From: Oscillatoriophycideae cyanobacterium NC_groundwater_1537_Pr4_S-0.65um_50_18
GTDB lineage: Bacteria; Cyanobacteriota; Cyanobacteriia; Elainellales; Elainellaceae
Reading direction: 5' to 3'
NCBI GenBank assembly: GCA_016208305.1
Contig: JACQYI010000006.1
Coordinates: forward strand, 434,001-498,000
Length of the DNA stretch: 64,000 bases
Shown here: positions 7,630-15,462 of the stretch, one piece after another
How the letters are laid out: the number at the start of each line of letters is the position of its first letter
Position numbering within the stretch: position 1 is the first letter of the stretch
Program-made: the position numbers and the translations under genes
The notes under the pieces: model-generated
Database searches by the model: none
Told to the model about the DNA's origin: nothing
Seen by the model: the letters and a program-made list of their open reading frames with translations, nothing else

Positions 7630-8508
7630 TTAGCCTGCGCGTTCAACCCAGTCTTTGATGTGCTGAAGCGCGTTTTTTAACTCACTCAACAGCGAGTCTG
7701 TCACACCCAACTGCTTCCGGCATGCCCGTAGCTCCAGCTGGGCGGCAGCCGCTTGCATTGTTTTTGCGCCGACGTTCGCACTTGCCCCTTTGATGTGATG
7801 GGCAGTCTGCTCGACTTGATTAAAATCTTCAATCGCGATCGCTTGCTGCATCTGAGAAAGCTGTGCGGCAGAGTCTTCCACAAAAAGCTGTAGCAGCTCT
7901 AACTCAAACTCAGGGTTGTTGTCTGACAGCAAATGCAAATGCATAAGATCCAGATGTTCTGACGCTGGAAAAAACTGCATTAAGTGAGAATCTAGAGGTT
8001 CTGGCTGAACTAAGAGGGATTGAGAGGCCAGAGTCGTCTCTGCGCGAGTTGCTATAATTACCTGGCTCCAACGCTGTAATACCCCTGCTAGAGCCTCTCG
8101 ACGGACGGGTTTGCTAATAAAATCATCCATACCTGCTGCGATCGCCCGTTCCCGATCTTCTGCCAAATCGCTAGCTGTCATTGCAATGACAATTATTCTG
8201 TCCCGTTGGCTTAAAGCCTGCTTCTCCCAATTTCGAATCGCTTGAGTGGCGCTGTAGCCATCCATGACGGGCATCTGGCAATCCATGAGCACAACCTCAT
8301 AGACAGCGGTTTGAGCGGACTGAATGATCGCTTCTACCGCCTTGCGGCCATCGGCAACAGCTTCTGCTTTACATCCCAAGCTCTGGAGCTGTTTTAGGGC
8401 TACTTTCTGATTGGTGAGATTGTCTTCCGCCAATAAAATCTTCAGCGGTGGCAAATCGACCGCAGACAAGAGCATTGAGTTTTGAGGACGCTGCTCTGAG
8501 TGAGTCAT
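7630..8508 (-). CDS. Receiver-HPt phosphorelay protein without kinase domain
   Basis: The 292-residue product has an N-terminal receiver domain: LKILLAEDN for the acidic pair, LMDCQMPVMDGYSATQAIR with the phospho-accepting Asp, MTASDL and the Lys of ISKPV. A linker leads to a C-terminal HPt domain with AHHIKGASANVGA, whose first or second His is the phosphorylation site. It could thus carry phosphate from a separate hybrid kinase through Asp to His. No kinase or DNA-binding domain is attached and none lies next door. The N-terminal PPLKILLAEDN resembles an internal junction of large hybrid kinases, so it may be a split-off tail. ATG at 8508 is the first start in frame. Confidence 0.9.
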   Translation of the reverse strand: MTHSEQRPQNSMLLSAVDLPPLKILLAEDNLTNQKVALKQLQSLGCKAEAVADGRKAVEAIIQSAQTAVYEVVLMDCQMPVMDGYSATQAIRNWEKQALSQRDRIIVIAMTASDLAEDRERAIAAGMDDFISKPVRREALAGVLQRWSQVIIATRAETTLASQSLLVQPEPLDSHLMQFFPASEHLDLMHLHLLSDNNPEFELELLQLFVEDSAAQLSQMQQAIAIEDFNQVEQTAHHIKGASANVGAKTMQAAAAQLELRACRKQLGVTDSLLSELKNALQHIKDWVERAG

Positions 8509-9156
8509 CGTAACTTTACAGGGAGTATGTCTAAAAAACTAAGCGGTAGGCAACGAACATGCCTTTTAAAAAATTCTTAGAGGATGTTTGAAAAGCATCA
8601 AAAGTTCTGCATTCGCCCCTCAAACCCCCAATTCTGAGAGACTTTCAAGCTAATTTTTGTTCAAAGTCCCCCAGAGTTGGGGATTTAGGGATGGATGTCC
8701 GAGTTGCAATCGGCACTTTTCAAATATCCTCTTATCAAATATCCTCTTAGAGGAATTCAGTTGATCGAAACATTTTTCATGCGCTACTCAAATCCTGCGG
8801 CCTACTGTATACGGTTCAAAACTTTAATTTAAAGCTGATCTGGTTTTGACTAGCGTTTCTATTGCAAATGACTCTTACAGGCGTCTTGATTCAAAGTATT
8901 CCCCAGTTACAAACTACAGTAGTCATTTTTAGAAGCATTCAATTTCAAAATTGCCTTTAAGTCAGTTTTCACAAGCTATATAGCCGTTCTAGTCTCCCAT
9001 TAGCCAAGAAAAAATCAGTAAAAAGCACCCTAGCCCCACCCAAGAGGGTAGATGCAATAGACTAAAAATAAACTCTGACCAGAGCATGAGTTGGTTGATA
9101 AGTGTTATGGTGCCAAACAACACAGCTACCATGAGAACGATCGCCAAACTTCCCTC
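8509..9156. other. Gene-free spacer with a MITE-like element
   Basis: This 648-bp stretch has no credible gene. Its first part contains a 158-bp element with terminal inverted repeats (listed separately). The remainder (8750-9156) is moderately AT-rich, and I see no hairpin or frame that stands out. Confidence 0.6.
8577..8734. mobile_element. MITE-like element with 19-bp terminal inverted repeats
   Basis: The left end TTAGAGGATGTTTGAAAAG (8577-8595) is matched at 17 of 19 positions by the inverse of the right end CTTTTCAAATATCCTCTTA (8716-8734). Directly outside the right end, TCAAATATCCTCTTA is repeated once more (8735-8749). The interior carries a CAAAGTCCCCC / GGGGATTTAGGG stretch. No transposase fits inside, so mobilisation in trans by a full-length relative is inferred. 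The right-end motif recurs near 26.37 kb. Confidence 0.65.
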
Positions 9157-9345
9157 CTAGCCTTCATATTCACTACTAATTTCAATCTCTAAAGTCTCTT
9201 CATCGATACCGATAAACAGAACATTAGGACGACAACAAACCTGGCAATCTTCAACGTAGGATTGCTGATTACCTGCGCTGAAATCGACGAAGGTAAGGTT
9301 TGACTCGCCGCAGTAAGCACAAACATATTCAGCTGTATTTTGCAT
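9157..9345 (-). CDS. CPXCG-type small zinc-ribbon protein
   Basis: The 62-residue product has two cysteine pairs, CAYC at residues 9-12 and CQVC about 25 residues later (the latter extended to CQVCC), spaced as in the CPXCG cysteine-rich family. The four cysteines probably hold one zinc ion. The tail is acidic (EETLEIEISSEYEG). Function is unknown in this family. It is single, with 106 bp to the integrase gene on the same strand. Confidence 0.85.
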   Translation of the reverse strand: MQNTAEYVCAYCGESNLTFVDFSAGNQQSYVEDCQVCCRPNVLFIGIDEETLEIEISSEYEG

Positions 9346-9451
9346 CTCAATTCAGTTCAAAATTCAGTTCAAACGATTGCCAAAATCTTGAAAGATGCCT
9401 GAGAGCTTCAGTTTCAGACAAAACCAGTAATATGTAAAGCCTAGCAACAAT

Positions 9452-10651
9452 TCAGCTCAAAGTTGTAACTTCCGGCTCTTCCTGCCGTCCCGCATTGAGG
9501 GCTGCTCTAACCGCCTGCTGCTGATCGCGGCGCGTTAACCAGCGGTGATAGGTGCGTGTGTGGATCGCCACCGAATGTCCCATCATCCGCGCTGATACGG
9601 TATCGGGCAACCCCACATGAATGGTACGTATCGCCCATGCATGCCGCAGATCGTAGGGCGAAAAAGGAATTTGGTAGCGGCGAAATTGGCAGGTGACTTG
9701 CTGCCCAATGCGTTGAAGGGTGGTTTGGCTCAGGTCAGTGTTGACCGTCGGCAGTCGAATTTCCCTCAGACTGAAGCGATCGACCCATTCGGGTGGAAAA
9801 GGCCACACTTCATGATTTCCAGTTTTGGTCGTAGCTAAGACTTCGATCATGCCTTCAGCATCGCCACAGGTCAAGGCGCTGTAGTCGCAAAAGAACACCT
9901 CATGATTTCTCAGACCATAGGTTGCCATGATGCCATAGACAAACCGCCAGGCAGGGTTAGGAATTTGCTCATAGGCTGCGATAATTTGGCGATCGCTAGG
10001 CAATTCGCGGGCTTGGGTCTGGCTCGTGCCATAGGTGCCCCACAGGGTTTTCAGATCGACAGGTAGATCAATGTGCAAAAACTCGATCAGCGCCTTAAGG
10101 GCTGTGCAGCAAACCTGACGGCTACGCGAGTTGGCGGGCGTGGCGTAAACCGTAGCGTAGATTAGCTCTGGCAGACTGAGGTGGCTAGAAGATTGGGCGA
10201 TCGCTCTCAGCTTAGCAAGGTAAGGCGCATAAGCTTTCTCCCAGGTGGTTCGCACAGAAGCAGGGGAACGATTTTGGCTCAAGTGCTGCAAAAAAAACAG
10301 CTCAAAAGCTTGCAGCTTCTCGGCCAACTCCATCTCATGCAGTCGCCCCCCTCCGGCCACAGGCAAATGCTGCCGCCAGTCAAAGCGGTTTTCAATCAGC
10401 TGAGCTGCGACAATTTTGACCTGATTTTCAGCCTGTTTCAGTCCGGCGATCGTGGCTGGCAAGTCAAGGCTGATCCGTTGCTGATGCGGCCGCAATCGTG
10501 GGCTACCCGGTCGCGGAGGTAAGGTGCCTCGTAAGGTCAGCTTTTCACCTCGGCGCTCAATTTGCAGACCGAGTTTCGCCATTTTCAGACGGTGATTGGT
10601 CTGGCAAATCCGCGTGTCTATGTCAGCATTCTGAGAGGAAGAAACGCCCAC
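9452..10651 (-). CDS. Orphan tyrosine recombinase / site-specific integrase
   Basis: The 399-residue product has a C-terminal tyrosine-recombinase domain. The first catalytic Arg lies in YGLRNHEVF, the second in SPYDLRHAW, then MMGHSVAIHTRTYHRW, where the Tyr of TYHRW is the likely nucleophile. Where the usual HxxR box has His, this protein has Tyr (YDLR). The N-terminal 170 residues hold an arm- or core-binding region (FFLQHLSQNRSPASVRTTWE). The start is GTG 10651; ATG 10582 is an alternative but would drop residues that look domain-like. No phage genes, tRNA or direct repeats flank it, and codon use resembles the neighbours. I infer a long-resident chromosomal recombinase with unknown target. 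Confidence 0.88.
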   Translation of the reverse strand: MGVSSSQNADIDTRICQTNHRLKMAKLGLQIERRGEKLTLRGTLPPRPGSPRLRPHQQRISLDLPATIAGLKQAENQVKIVAAQLIENRFDWRQHLPVAGGGRLHEMELAEKLQAFELFFLQHLSQNRSPASVRTTWEKAYAPYLAKLRAIAQSSSHLSLPELIYATVYATPANSRSRQVCCTALKALIEFLHIDLPVDLKTLWGTYGTSQTQARELPSDRQIIAAYEQIPNPAWRFVYGIMATYGLRNHEVFFCDYSALTCGDAEGMIEVLATTKTGNHEVWPFPPEWVDRFSLREIRLPTVNTDLSQTTLQRIGQQVTCQFRRYQIPFSPYDLRHAWAIRTIHVGLPDTVSARMMGHSVAIHTRTYHRWLTRRDQQQAVRAALNAGRQEEPEVTTLS

Positions 10652-11091
10652 AGCTTAAACTTTTCGTTAAATTAGGATGACAGAAACAGCAGTTTTTTTG
10701 CTGGCTTGTTTCGTTGGCAATACTAAATTTCACAGCGTTGGTTTCAGGGGCCTGCTTCAGGGGCAAGCCTCACGCTGGCAAAAGCAGCCATAAAAGATGA
10801 TCCAAGCCACAGAAATTCTGCCGTGAGAGGCTCAATGTCACCAGACTCTTACTTAGAATCTTCAGACTCTTGTTCAGACTCTGAGCATGTACTGGCTTGA
10901 TGGACTGGCTTGATGGACTGAATGTGCTGGATTTACTGAATTTAAATAAATTTAACGGTGAGAATCACTCTAAACGATGACGATTCTAACCGAAGTGTTG
11001 CGAATTGATTCTACTAAAGCAGGTTAAGATGTAGGAAAAATTATTGTTAAAGTCAGTAACAAATATTAAGGGAAAGGGAATCGAAGTAATT
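10652..11091. other. Divergent integrase/hemH spacer
   Basis: No gene is evident in these 440 bp. The stretch near 10885-10925 carries two copies of a 13-bp unit (ACTGGCTTGATGG), and a CAGACTCTT motif is repeated just before it. A purine-rich GGGAAAGGGAA precedes the hemH ATG. Promoter boxes are not clear. Confidence 0.5.
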
Positions 11092-12255
11092 ATGGGTCGT
11101 GTTGGAGTCTTACTGCTCAACTTAGGCGGACCAGACCAACTGGAAGACGTTCGCCCCTTTTTGTTTAACTTATTTTCTGACCCAGAAATTATTCGCCTCC
11201 CTTTCACATGGCTGCAAAAGCCATTGGCGTGGCTGATTTCGACCAATCGTGCCAGAAAGTCTCAGGAAAATTACAAGCTAATTGGTGGCGGTTCTCCCCT
11301 GCGCCGCATTACCGAGGAGCAGGCACAAGCGCTTCAGGAATCCTTGAAGCACAAAGGCCAAGATGCCCAGGTCTACATTGGCATGCGCTACTGGCATCCT
11401 TTTACCGAAGAAGCGATCGCCCGCATCAAGCGCGACGGGATTGAGCATCTGGTGATCTTGCCCCTCTATCCTCAATTCTCTATTAGCACCAGCGGTTCTA
11501 GCTTTCGGCTGCTGGAAAAGATTTGGCAGGAAGAACCAACGCTTAACCGCATTGACCATACGGTCATCTCGTCTTGGTTCGATCGCCCCGGCTATTTACA
11601 AGCTATGGCCGATTTGATTGCCCAGCAGCTCGATCACAGCGAGAACCCCGATCGGGTTCACATCTTCTTTAGCGCTCATGGGGTACCCGTCAGCTATGTC
11701 GAAGAAGCGGGCGATCCTTACCAACAAGAGATCGAGCAATGCACCGCTCTAATTATGAGAACGCTGAATCGCCCCAACGCCCACACTCTGGCCTATCAGA
11801 GCCGCGTTGGTCCTGTAGAGTGGCTCCAGCCCTACACAGAAGAGGCCATTAAGGGACTAGCAGCTGACGGGGTAGATAACCTGTTGGTTGTGCCCATCAG
11901 CTTTGTCTCTGAGCATATTGAAACGCTGCAAGAAATCGACATGGAGTATCGAGAAATTGCAGAAGAAGCTGGAATTCACAACTTTCAGCGGGTTCCGGCT
12001 CTCAACACTCACCCTGTCTTCATCGAGGCGCTGGCCGATCTGGTCATTGATGCTGTCAATGCTCCTAGCGTCAAGCTTTCAGAAGCAACACAGATGAAGA
12101 AGATGGTGAAGATGTATCCCCAAGAGAGCTGGGAGTGGGGGCTGACCACCTCGGCTGAGGTCTGGAATGGGCGGATTGCCATGATTGGCTTTATTGCGCT
12201 CATAGTAGAACTCATTAGCGGACAAGGCCCCCTACACTTTGTAGGACTTTTGTAG
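11092..12255 (+). CDS. hemH: Ferrochelatase with C-terminal chlorophyll-binding (HLIP) tail
   Basis: The enzyme inserts ferrous iron into protoporphyrin IX, the last step of heme synthesis. Landmarks are [54 protein letters not shown], the catalytic His in [11 protein letters not shown], and [17 protein letters not shown] with the metal-site Glu. After a linker the protein ends in a single transmembrane light-harvesting-like helix ([20 protein letters not shown]), a fusion typical of cyanobacterial and plastid enzymes that ties heme synthesis to chlorophyll supply at the thylakoid. I chose ATG 11092 (387 residues) because [13 protein letters not shown] is the normal N-terminus; a TTG at 11044 would add 16 atypical residues. 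Confidence 0.97.
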   Translation: MGRVGVLLLNLGGPDQLEDVRPFLFNLFSDPEIIRLPFTWLQKPLAWLISTNRARKSQENYKLIGGGSPLRRITEEQAQALQESLKHKGQDAQVYIGMRYWHPFTEEAIARIKRDGIEHLVILPLYPQFSISTSGSSFRLLEKIWQEEPTLNRIDHTVISSWFDRPGYLQAMADLIAQQLDHSENPDRVHIFFSAHGVPVSYVEEAGDPYQQEIEQCTALIMRTLNRPNAHTLAYQSRVGPVEWLQPYTEEAIKGLAADGVDNLLVVPISFVSEHIETLQEIDMEYREIAEEAGIHNFQRVPALNTHPVFIEALADLVIDAVNAPSVKLSEATQMKKMVKMYPQESWEWGLTTSAEVWNGRIAMIGFIALIVELISGQGPLHFVGLL

Positions 12256-12299
12256 AGCTGCGCTAGAAAACCCGCTGCTATGGATTCAAGTAAACCCGA

Positions 12300-12370
12300 T
12301 CGTTTTTTGGAAGTGTCGCCCAAAGCACAGCACTTCCAAGAAGCTGCTAGTTAATTAATTTGCCATCCTG
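12300..12370 (+). repeat. Repeat family B, copy 1
   Basis: The stretch shares AAACCCGAT, GTTTTNTGGAAGTGNCGC and, some 40 bases on, GTTAATTAATTTGCNATCC with a second copy at about 59.76-59.85 kb. In this copy GGAAGTG and CACTTCC can pair (12309-12336), forming a hairpin behind hemH that may act as its terminator. The two copies differ between the conserved ends. Confidence 0.6.
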
Positions 12371-12479
12371 AGCACAGCGCTCGTAACAAAACCCTAAAAA
12401 AATCTACAGGCATGGGCAGATCCTTCCCATAGCCGCTAAAGTTGGTGTAGGCAAAACGTTTACGGCAAAGACAGCACCT

Positions 12480-12941
12480 ATGACTGCCTACGAACTCGAT
12501 CTCGAATCGGCTGACTCTAGCTCAGACGATACAGTTACACTCAACTACATTGAAATTATTGAAACGGTCATTGCCAGCTTGCAGGAAGACCAGAGCGCTA
12601 TGGTCAGCCAAGGCGAGGGCGGTTATGTTTGGAAATTCAAATATGGCAGCGTTGAGGTATTCGTCAAGCTTCCTGGCGTCACTGACGAAGATGAACTTAC
12701 CGTCTGGGCAGCCGTAATGAAGCTCCCGGTCAAGAACGAGGCAGGGCTACTGCGGAAGCTGATGGAGCTAAACTGGAGCAGCACTTTTGAGGCTCGTTTT
12801 GCCATAGCAGAAGACCAGATTGTCGTTTGTGCAACCAGAACGTTGGCAGAACTGTCTCCAGCAGAAGTTTCACGCAACATCACGATCGTCGCCACAATCG
12901 CGGATGACAACGACGAAACCCTGCAAGCCGAATTTGGCTGA
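12480..12941 (+). CDS. YbjN-family protein
   Basis: The 153-residue acidic product fits the YbjN superfamily, which has a type III secretion chaperone-like fold. It shows VFVKLPGV, a central KLMELNWSSTFEARFAI segment and IVVCATRTLAELSPAEV. No catalytic residues are known, and members are described as regulators or chaperone-like proteins. It is read just before a lipoate/biotin ligase family gene, and the two overlap if that gene starts at 12904. Confidence 0.8.
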   Translation: MTAYELDLESADSSSDDTVTLNYIEIIETVIASLQEDQSAMVSQGEGGYVWKFKYGSVEVFVKLPGVTDEDELTVWAAVMKLPVKNEAGLLRKLMELNWSSTFEARFAIAEDQIVVCATRTLAELSPAEVSRNITIVATIADDNDETLQAEFG

Positions 12942-13758
12942 TTTAGGTAGGGCTGACGCGAGCTGGGTTGAACCCAAGGTCTGGCGATTAATTCCGCCCC
13001 TTGAGGCTTCTGGCAAGGTGCAAATGGCGATCGATCGTTGGCTACTTGACCAATACTGTCGGGGGGTGATTCCTCCGACGTTGCGGTTTTATACCTGGTC
13101 GCCGATCGCCCTTTCCTTAGGCTATCACCAGCAGAAATATCCTCCGTTTTGGCAAACGCTGACCTGGAAGCAGCAGCCCATAGACCTAGTGCGTCGTCCT
13201 AGCGGTGGGCGAGCGGTGCTGCATCAGGGCGACTTGACCTATGCGATCGTCACTTCTGCAATTGCGGGCAATCGCATGCAGACCTATTGCTACATCTGCG
13301 AATTTTTGATTCGAGGGTGGCGATCGCTTGGCGTTGAGTTGCGCTATGGCGAAGCGGGACGGAGCTACATTCACAACCCCAACTGCTTTGGTACGGCAAC
13401 AGTCGCAGACTTAGTAACACCCAACGGGGCTAAATTCATCGGCAGCGCCCAGCTCTATCGCAAGCTTGAAGACTACAACCCCACGGGTCAAAAAACAGCC
13501 GTTTTGCAACATGGCTCCATGCGGCTTGATCCTGACCCTGAGCTATTTCAGCAGGTGTTTGCCGTACCTATGGAACCTGTAGCGCCGTTGGAGCAAAGCT
13601 GGGGGTTTGGCTCAACCTTTGAAAAAACTGTGGAGGTGGCGATCGCCACCTCCACAGCCTCTGCGGAAACTTGGTTTGGAATTCGTTTGATCACCCAGCC
13701 CCTTTCTGAAGCTGAATGGCAAGAGATTAGGGCAAGCCTAGAAAAGTTTGATCTGTAA
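12904..13758 (+). CDS. Lipoate/biotin protein ligase family protein
   Basis: The product belongs to the BPL/LplA/LipB fold. It begins its core with VWRLIPPLEASGKVQMAIDR, then FYTWSPIALSLGYHQ, the nucleotide/lipoyl motif VRRPSGGRAVLHQGDLTYAI, and GAKFIGSAQLYRKL with the conserved Lys. The RRxxGGxAVxH motif is that of lipoate ligases and octanoyltransferases, so it likely attaches or transfers a lipoyl-type group. The small C-terminal accessory domain of LplA is not evident. The start is uncertain: the frame is open from 12820, ATG 12904 overlaps ybjN by 38 bp, and TTG 12934 is also possible. The WRLIPP region must be included, which rules out later ATGs. Confidence 0.82.
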   Translation: MTTTKPCKPNLADLGRADASWVEPKVWRLIPPLEASGKVQMAIDRWLLDQYCRGVIPPTLRFYTWSPIALSLGYHQQKYPPFWQTLTWKQQPIDLVRRPSGGRAVLHQGDLTYAIVTSAIAGNRMQTYCYICEFLIRGWRSLGVELRYGEAGRSYIHNPNCFGTATVADLVTPNGAKFIGSAQLYRKLEDYNPTGQKTAVLQHGSMRLDPDPELFQQVFAVPMEPVAPLEQSWGFGSTFEKTVEVAIATSTASAETWFGIRLITQPLSEAEWQEIRASLEKFDL

Positions 13759-13767
13759 AGGCTCGTT

Positions 13768-13807
13768 TTAACCAAACTTGTCTCAACCAAGCTTGTCTTA
13801 GCCAAAC
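13768..13807 (+). repeat. Degenerate 15-bp tandem repeat
   Basis: Roughly two and a half units of ACCAAACTTGTCTCA follow one another between the converging ligase and RTX genes. The last unit runs into the stop codon of the RTX gene. Confidence 0.6.
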
Positions 13808-14859
13808 TGCGTAAAGCTACTGGCTGTAATTCGACCTGCGTCGATACCTTCCAGTACGGCAAGCGTTTTGTTATTAAAGCTGACGATCGTATCTCTACCG
13901 TCTTGAGCAATCTTCAGATCTTCAAAGGAAAGGCTGCCCAGCAGACCCATCTTGTCGTCACGTCTAAAGTCCTCTACAGTGCTCTTGCCCTTGAGATCTA
14001 GGACAAACACGTCTTTACCAGAGCCACCGATGCAAAGGTTAAACCCCTTGCCAGCGAGCAAGATATCTTGGCCTCTGCCGCCGTTGAGCGTGTCGTTGCC
14101 GTCTCCGCCGCCTAAGATGTCATCTCCTGAGTCTCCAACAATATTGTCATTGCCTTTGCCTCCATTAATCAAATCTTCAGCTTTGTTGCCCTTCACAAAA
14201 TCATTGCCTCTAAGCCCAACCAATAGGTTGTCGCCCTTCAGCCCTTTGAGCGTGTCGCTGACCGTATCGCCCGTTAACACATGCTTGACCGATAGCTTGC
14301 GCAGATCGCCCGATTCACCCAGCAGGTTGATCACAGAGCCAAAGCCATCCAGCAAGTCTACATCTTGAGGGCTGACGGAATTGGGGTCGAGCGTGCCAGA
14401 ACCTTTGCCAGTTAGACCACTGACGCTACCCAAACCGCTGATCAAATCATCAGTAGGCGCTTTGCTGAAGATGTAGTAGTAGTCATCATCTACCCCTCCA
14501 AACAAATTACCCAAATTGAGGTCGCCGAAGAGATCGCTGAGGTCATCCACCAAGCTACCGAGATCTAACCCACTGGAAAGTCCAAAATCGCCTAACGAGT
14601 CAAAAATATCGCTTAGTGACGTTGAGCCAAACAGATCGTCAATGCCAAGGCTACCAAAGAGATCATCTAGATCGATGCTTTCAAAGATATTGCTACTGCC
14701 AAAAACAGAGTCAAAAATATTTCCAAGATCGAGATTACCAAAGATACTGCTGCTGCCCAGCAAGTCATCCAAGATTCCGCCCAAGTCAATACCATTAAAA
14801 AGACTGCCAAGATCACCAAGATCTAGATCAAATGCACGAGTGCTTGTGGAAAGGGTCAT
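13798..14859 (-). CDS. RTX calcium-binding protein with a DLFGS-repeat N-terminal domain
   Basis: The 353-residue protein has two parts. Residues about 5-125 are a low-complexity acidic region built from short Asp-Leu-Gly-Ser units such as DLGNIFDSVFGSSNIFESI, DLDDLFGSLGIDDLFGSTSL and DLGSLVDDLSDLFGDLNLG. The C-terminal half (about 240-325) carries RTX nonapeptides: INGGKGNDNIVGDSGDDILG, GGDGNDTLNGGRGQD and IGGSGKDVFVLDLKG, which bind calcium. There is no N-terminal signal peptide, so type I secretion through a C-terminal signal is inferred; no ABC/HlyD partner is nearby. I chose ATG 14859 since GAGGTATCTCACT precedes it. The frame runs 73 codons further upstream, but that part has no resemblance to the repeat domain. 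Confidence 0.88.
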   Translation of the reverse strand: MTLSTSTRAFDLDLGDLGSLFNGIDLGGILDDLLGSSSIFGNLDLGNIFDSVFGSSNIFESIDLDDLFGSLGIDDLFGSTSLSDIFDSLGDFGLSSGLDLGSLVDDLSDLFGDLNLGNLFGGVDDDYYYIFSKAPTDDLISGLGSVSGLTGKGSGTLDPNSVSPQDVDLLDGFGSVINLLGESGDLRKLSVKHVLTGDTVSDTLKGLKGDNLLVGLRGNDFVKGNKAEDLINGGKGNDNIVGDSGDDILGGGDGNDTLNGGRGQDILLAGKGFNLCIGGSGKDVFVLDLKGKSTVEDFRRDDKMGLLGSLSFEDLKIAQDGRDTIVSFNNKTLAVLEGIDAGRITASSFTQFG

Positions 14860-15462
14860 AGTGAGATACCTCAATGTCTCTGTGATTCGAGGGGCTGAAT
14901 ACTTCATCCCACAGGTTGTCACCGCAGAGGAGTGTTTTGTGGGGTTACTCTCGACAAGACGGTAGCACGAGAGAATACGTTCCCAGATCTTTTTGGCGGA
15001 TGGGAAAAACTTTTCTGATATCGTCTGCAAGCTTGAGAATAGAGAGCTTGGTCCTTTTTTTACGCAGGATTTCCACAAATGTTTTGCATGAATAATCTAC
15101 TATCAAATCCGTTGGGAAACTCAAAATATAGGATGAGTGAAAAAATATCGTGCGCGTAAAAAATACAGTATGTATGAAACACAAAACGCCACATGAAACC
15201 GATGGATGGGTGCTGACGGTCATTACGGCTCCTGACAAAATTAAGATCAAGAGCTTTTTTGAAAGAGTGCGGCAGAGCTGCGCTCTCAAAAAATTTCTTC
15301 AAGTCATTCTCGTGAAGCTCCTAACCGAAGTCGAGCCGTAAGACGATTGACTTTGTAAAAGCACCTAGCACCAGCCTTTAGAGCCGAGCCTTTGATTAGA
15401 TTGCAGATTAGATCAGATAATTAATTGCTACCGATCTAGCCGCACCCTTCGTTTAGGCACTT
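14860..15462. other. Spacer upstream of the RTX gene and prenyltransferase
   Basis: No gene is supported in these 603 bp; the open frames on both strands lack domain features. The stretch contains a copy of hairpin family A (15227-15312). Confidence 0.5.
15227..15312 (-). repeat. Hairpin repeat family A, copy 2
   Basis: Read on the reverse strand this copy gives TGACTTGAAGAAATTTTTTG, then GAGAGCGCAGCTCTGCCGCA, CTCTTTCAAAAAAGCTCTTG and ATCTTAATTTTGTCAGGAGC. It is collinear with the copies at 4.2 kb and 63.5 kb. The stem is imperfect (TTTTTTGAGAGCGCAG with CTGCCGCACTCTTTCAAAAAA). Confidence 0.75.

Noticed and set aside
1-8508. The kinase at the window start and the receiver-HPt protein as one split system
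   Set aside because: They are 7 kb apart on opposite strands with unrelated genes between, so nothing supports pairing.
9452-10651. Integrase as the end of a prophage or genomic island
   Set aside because: Neighbours on both sides are ordinary cyanobacterial genes with similar composition, and there is no tRNA, direct repeat or phage gene.
11044-11091. TTG-started extension of ferrochelatase
   Set aside because: The normal enzyme starts at [13 protein letters not shown], so the extra 16 residues are unlikely.
14860-15078. 73-codon N-terminal extension of the RTX gene
   Set aside because: ATG 14859 has a good ribosome-binding site, and the extra residues do not match the repeat domain.
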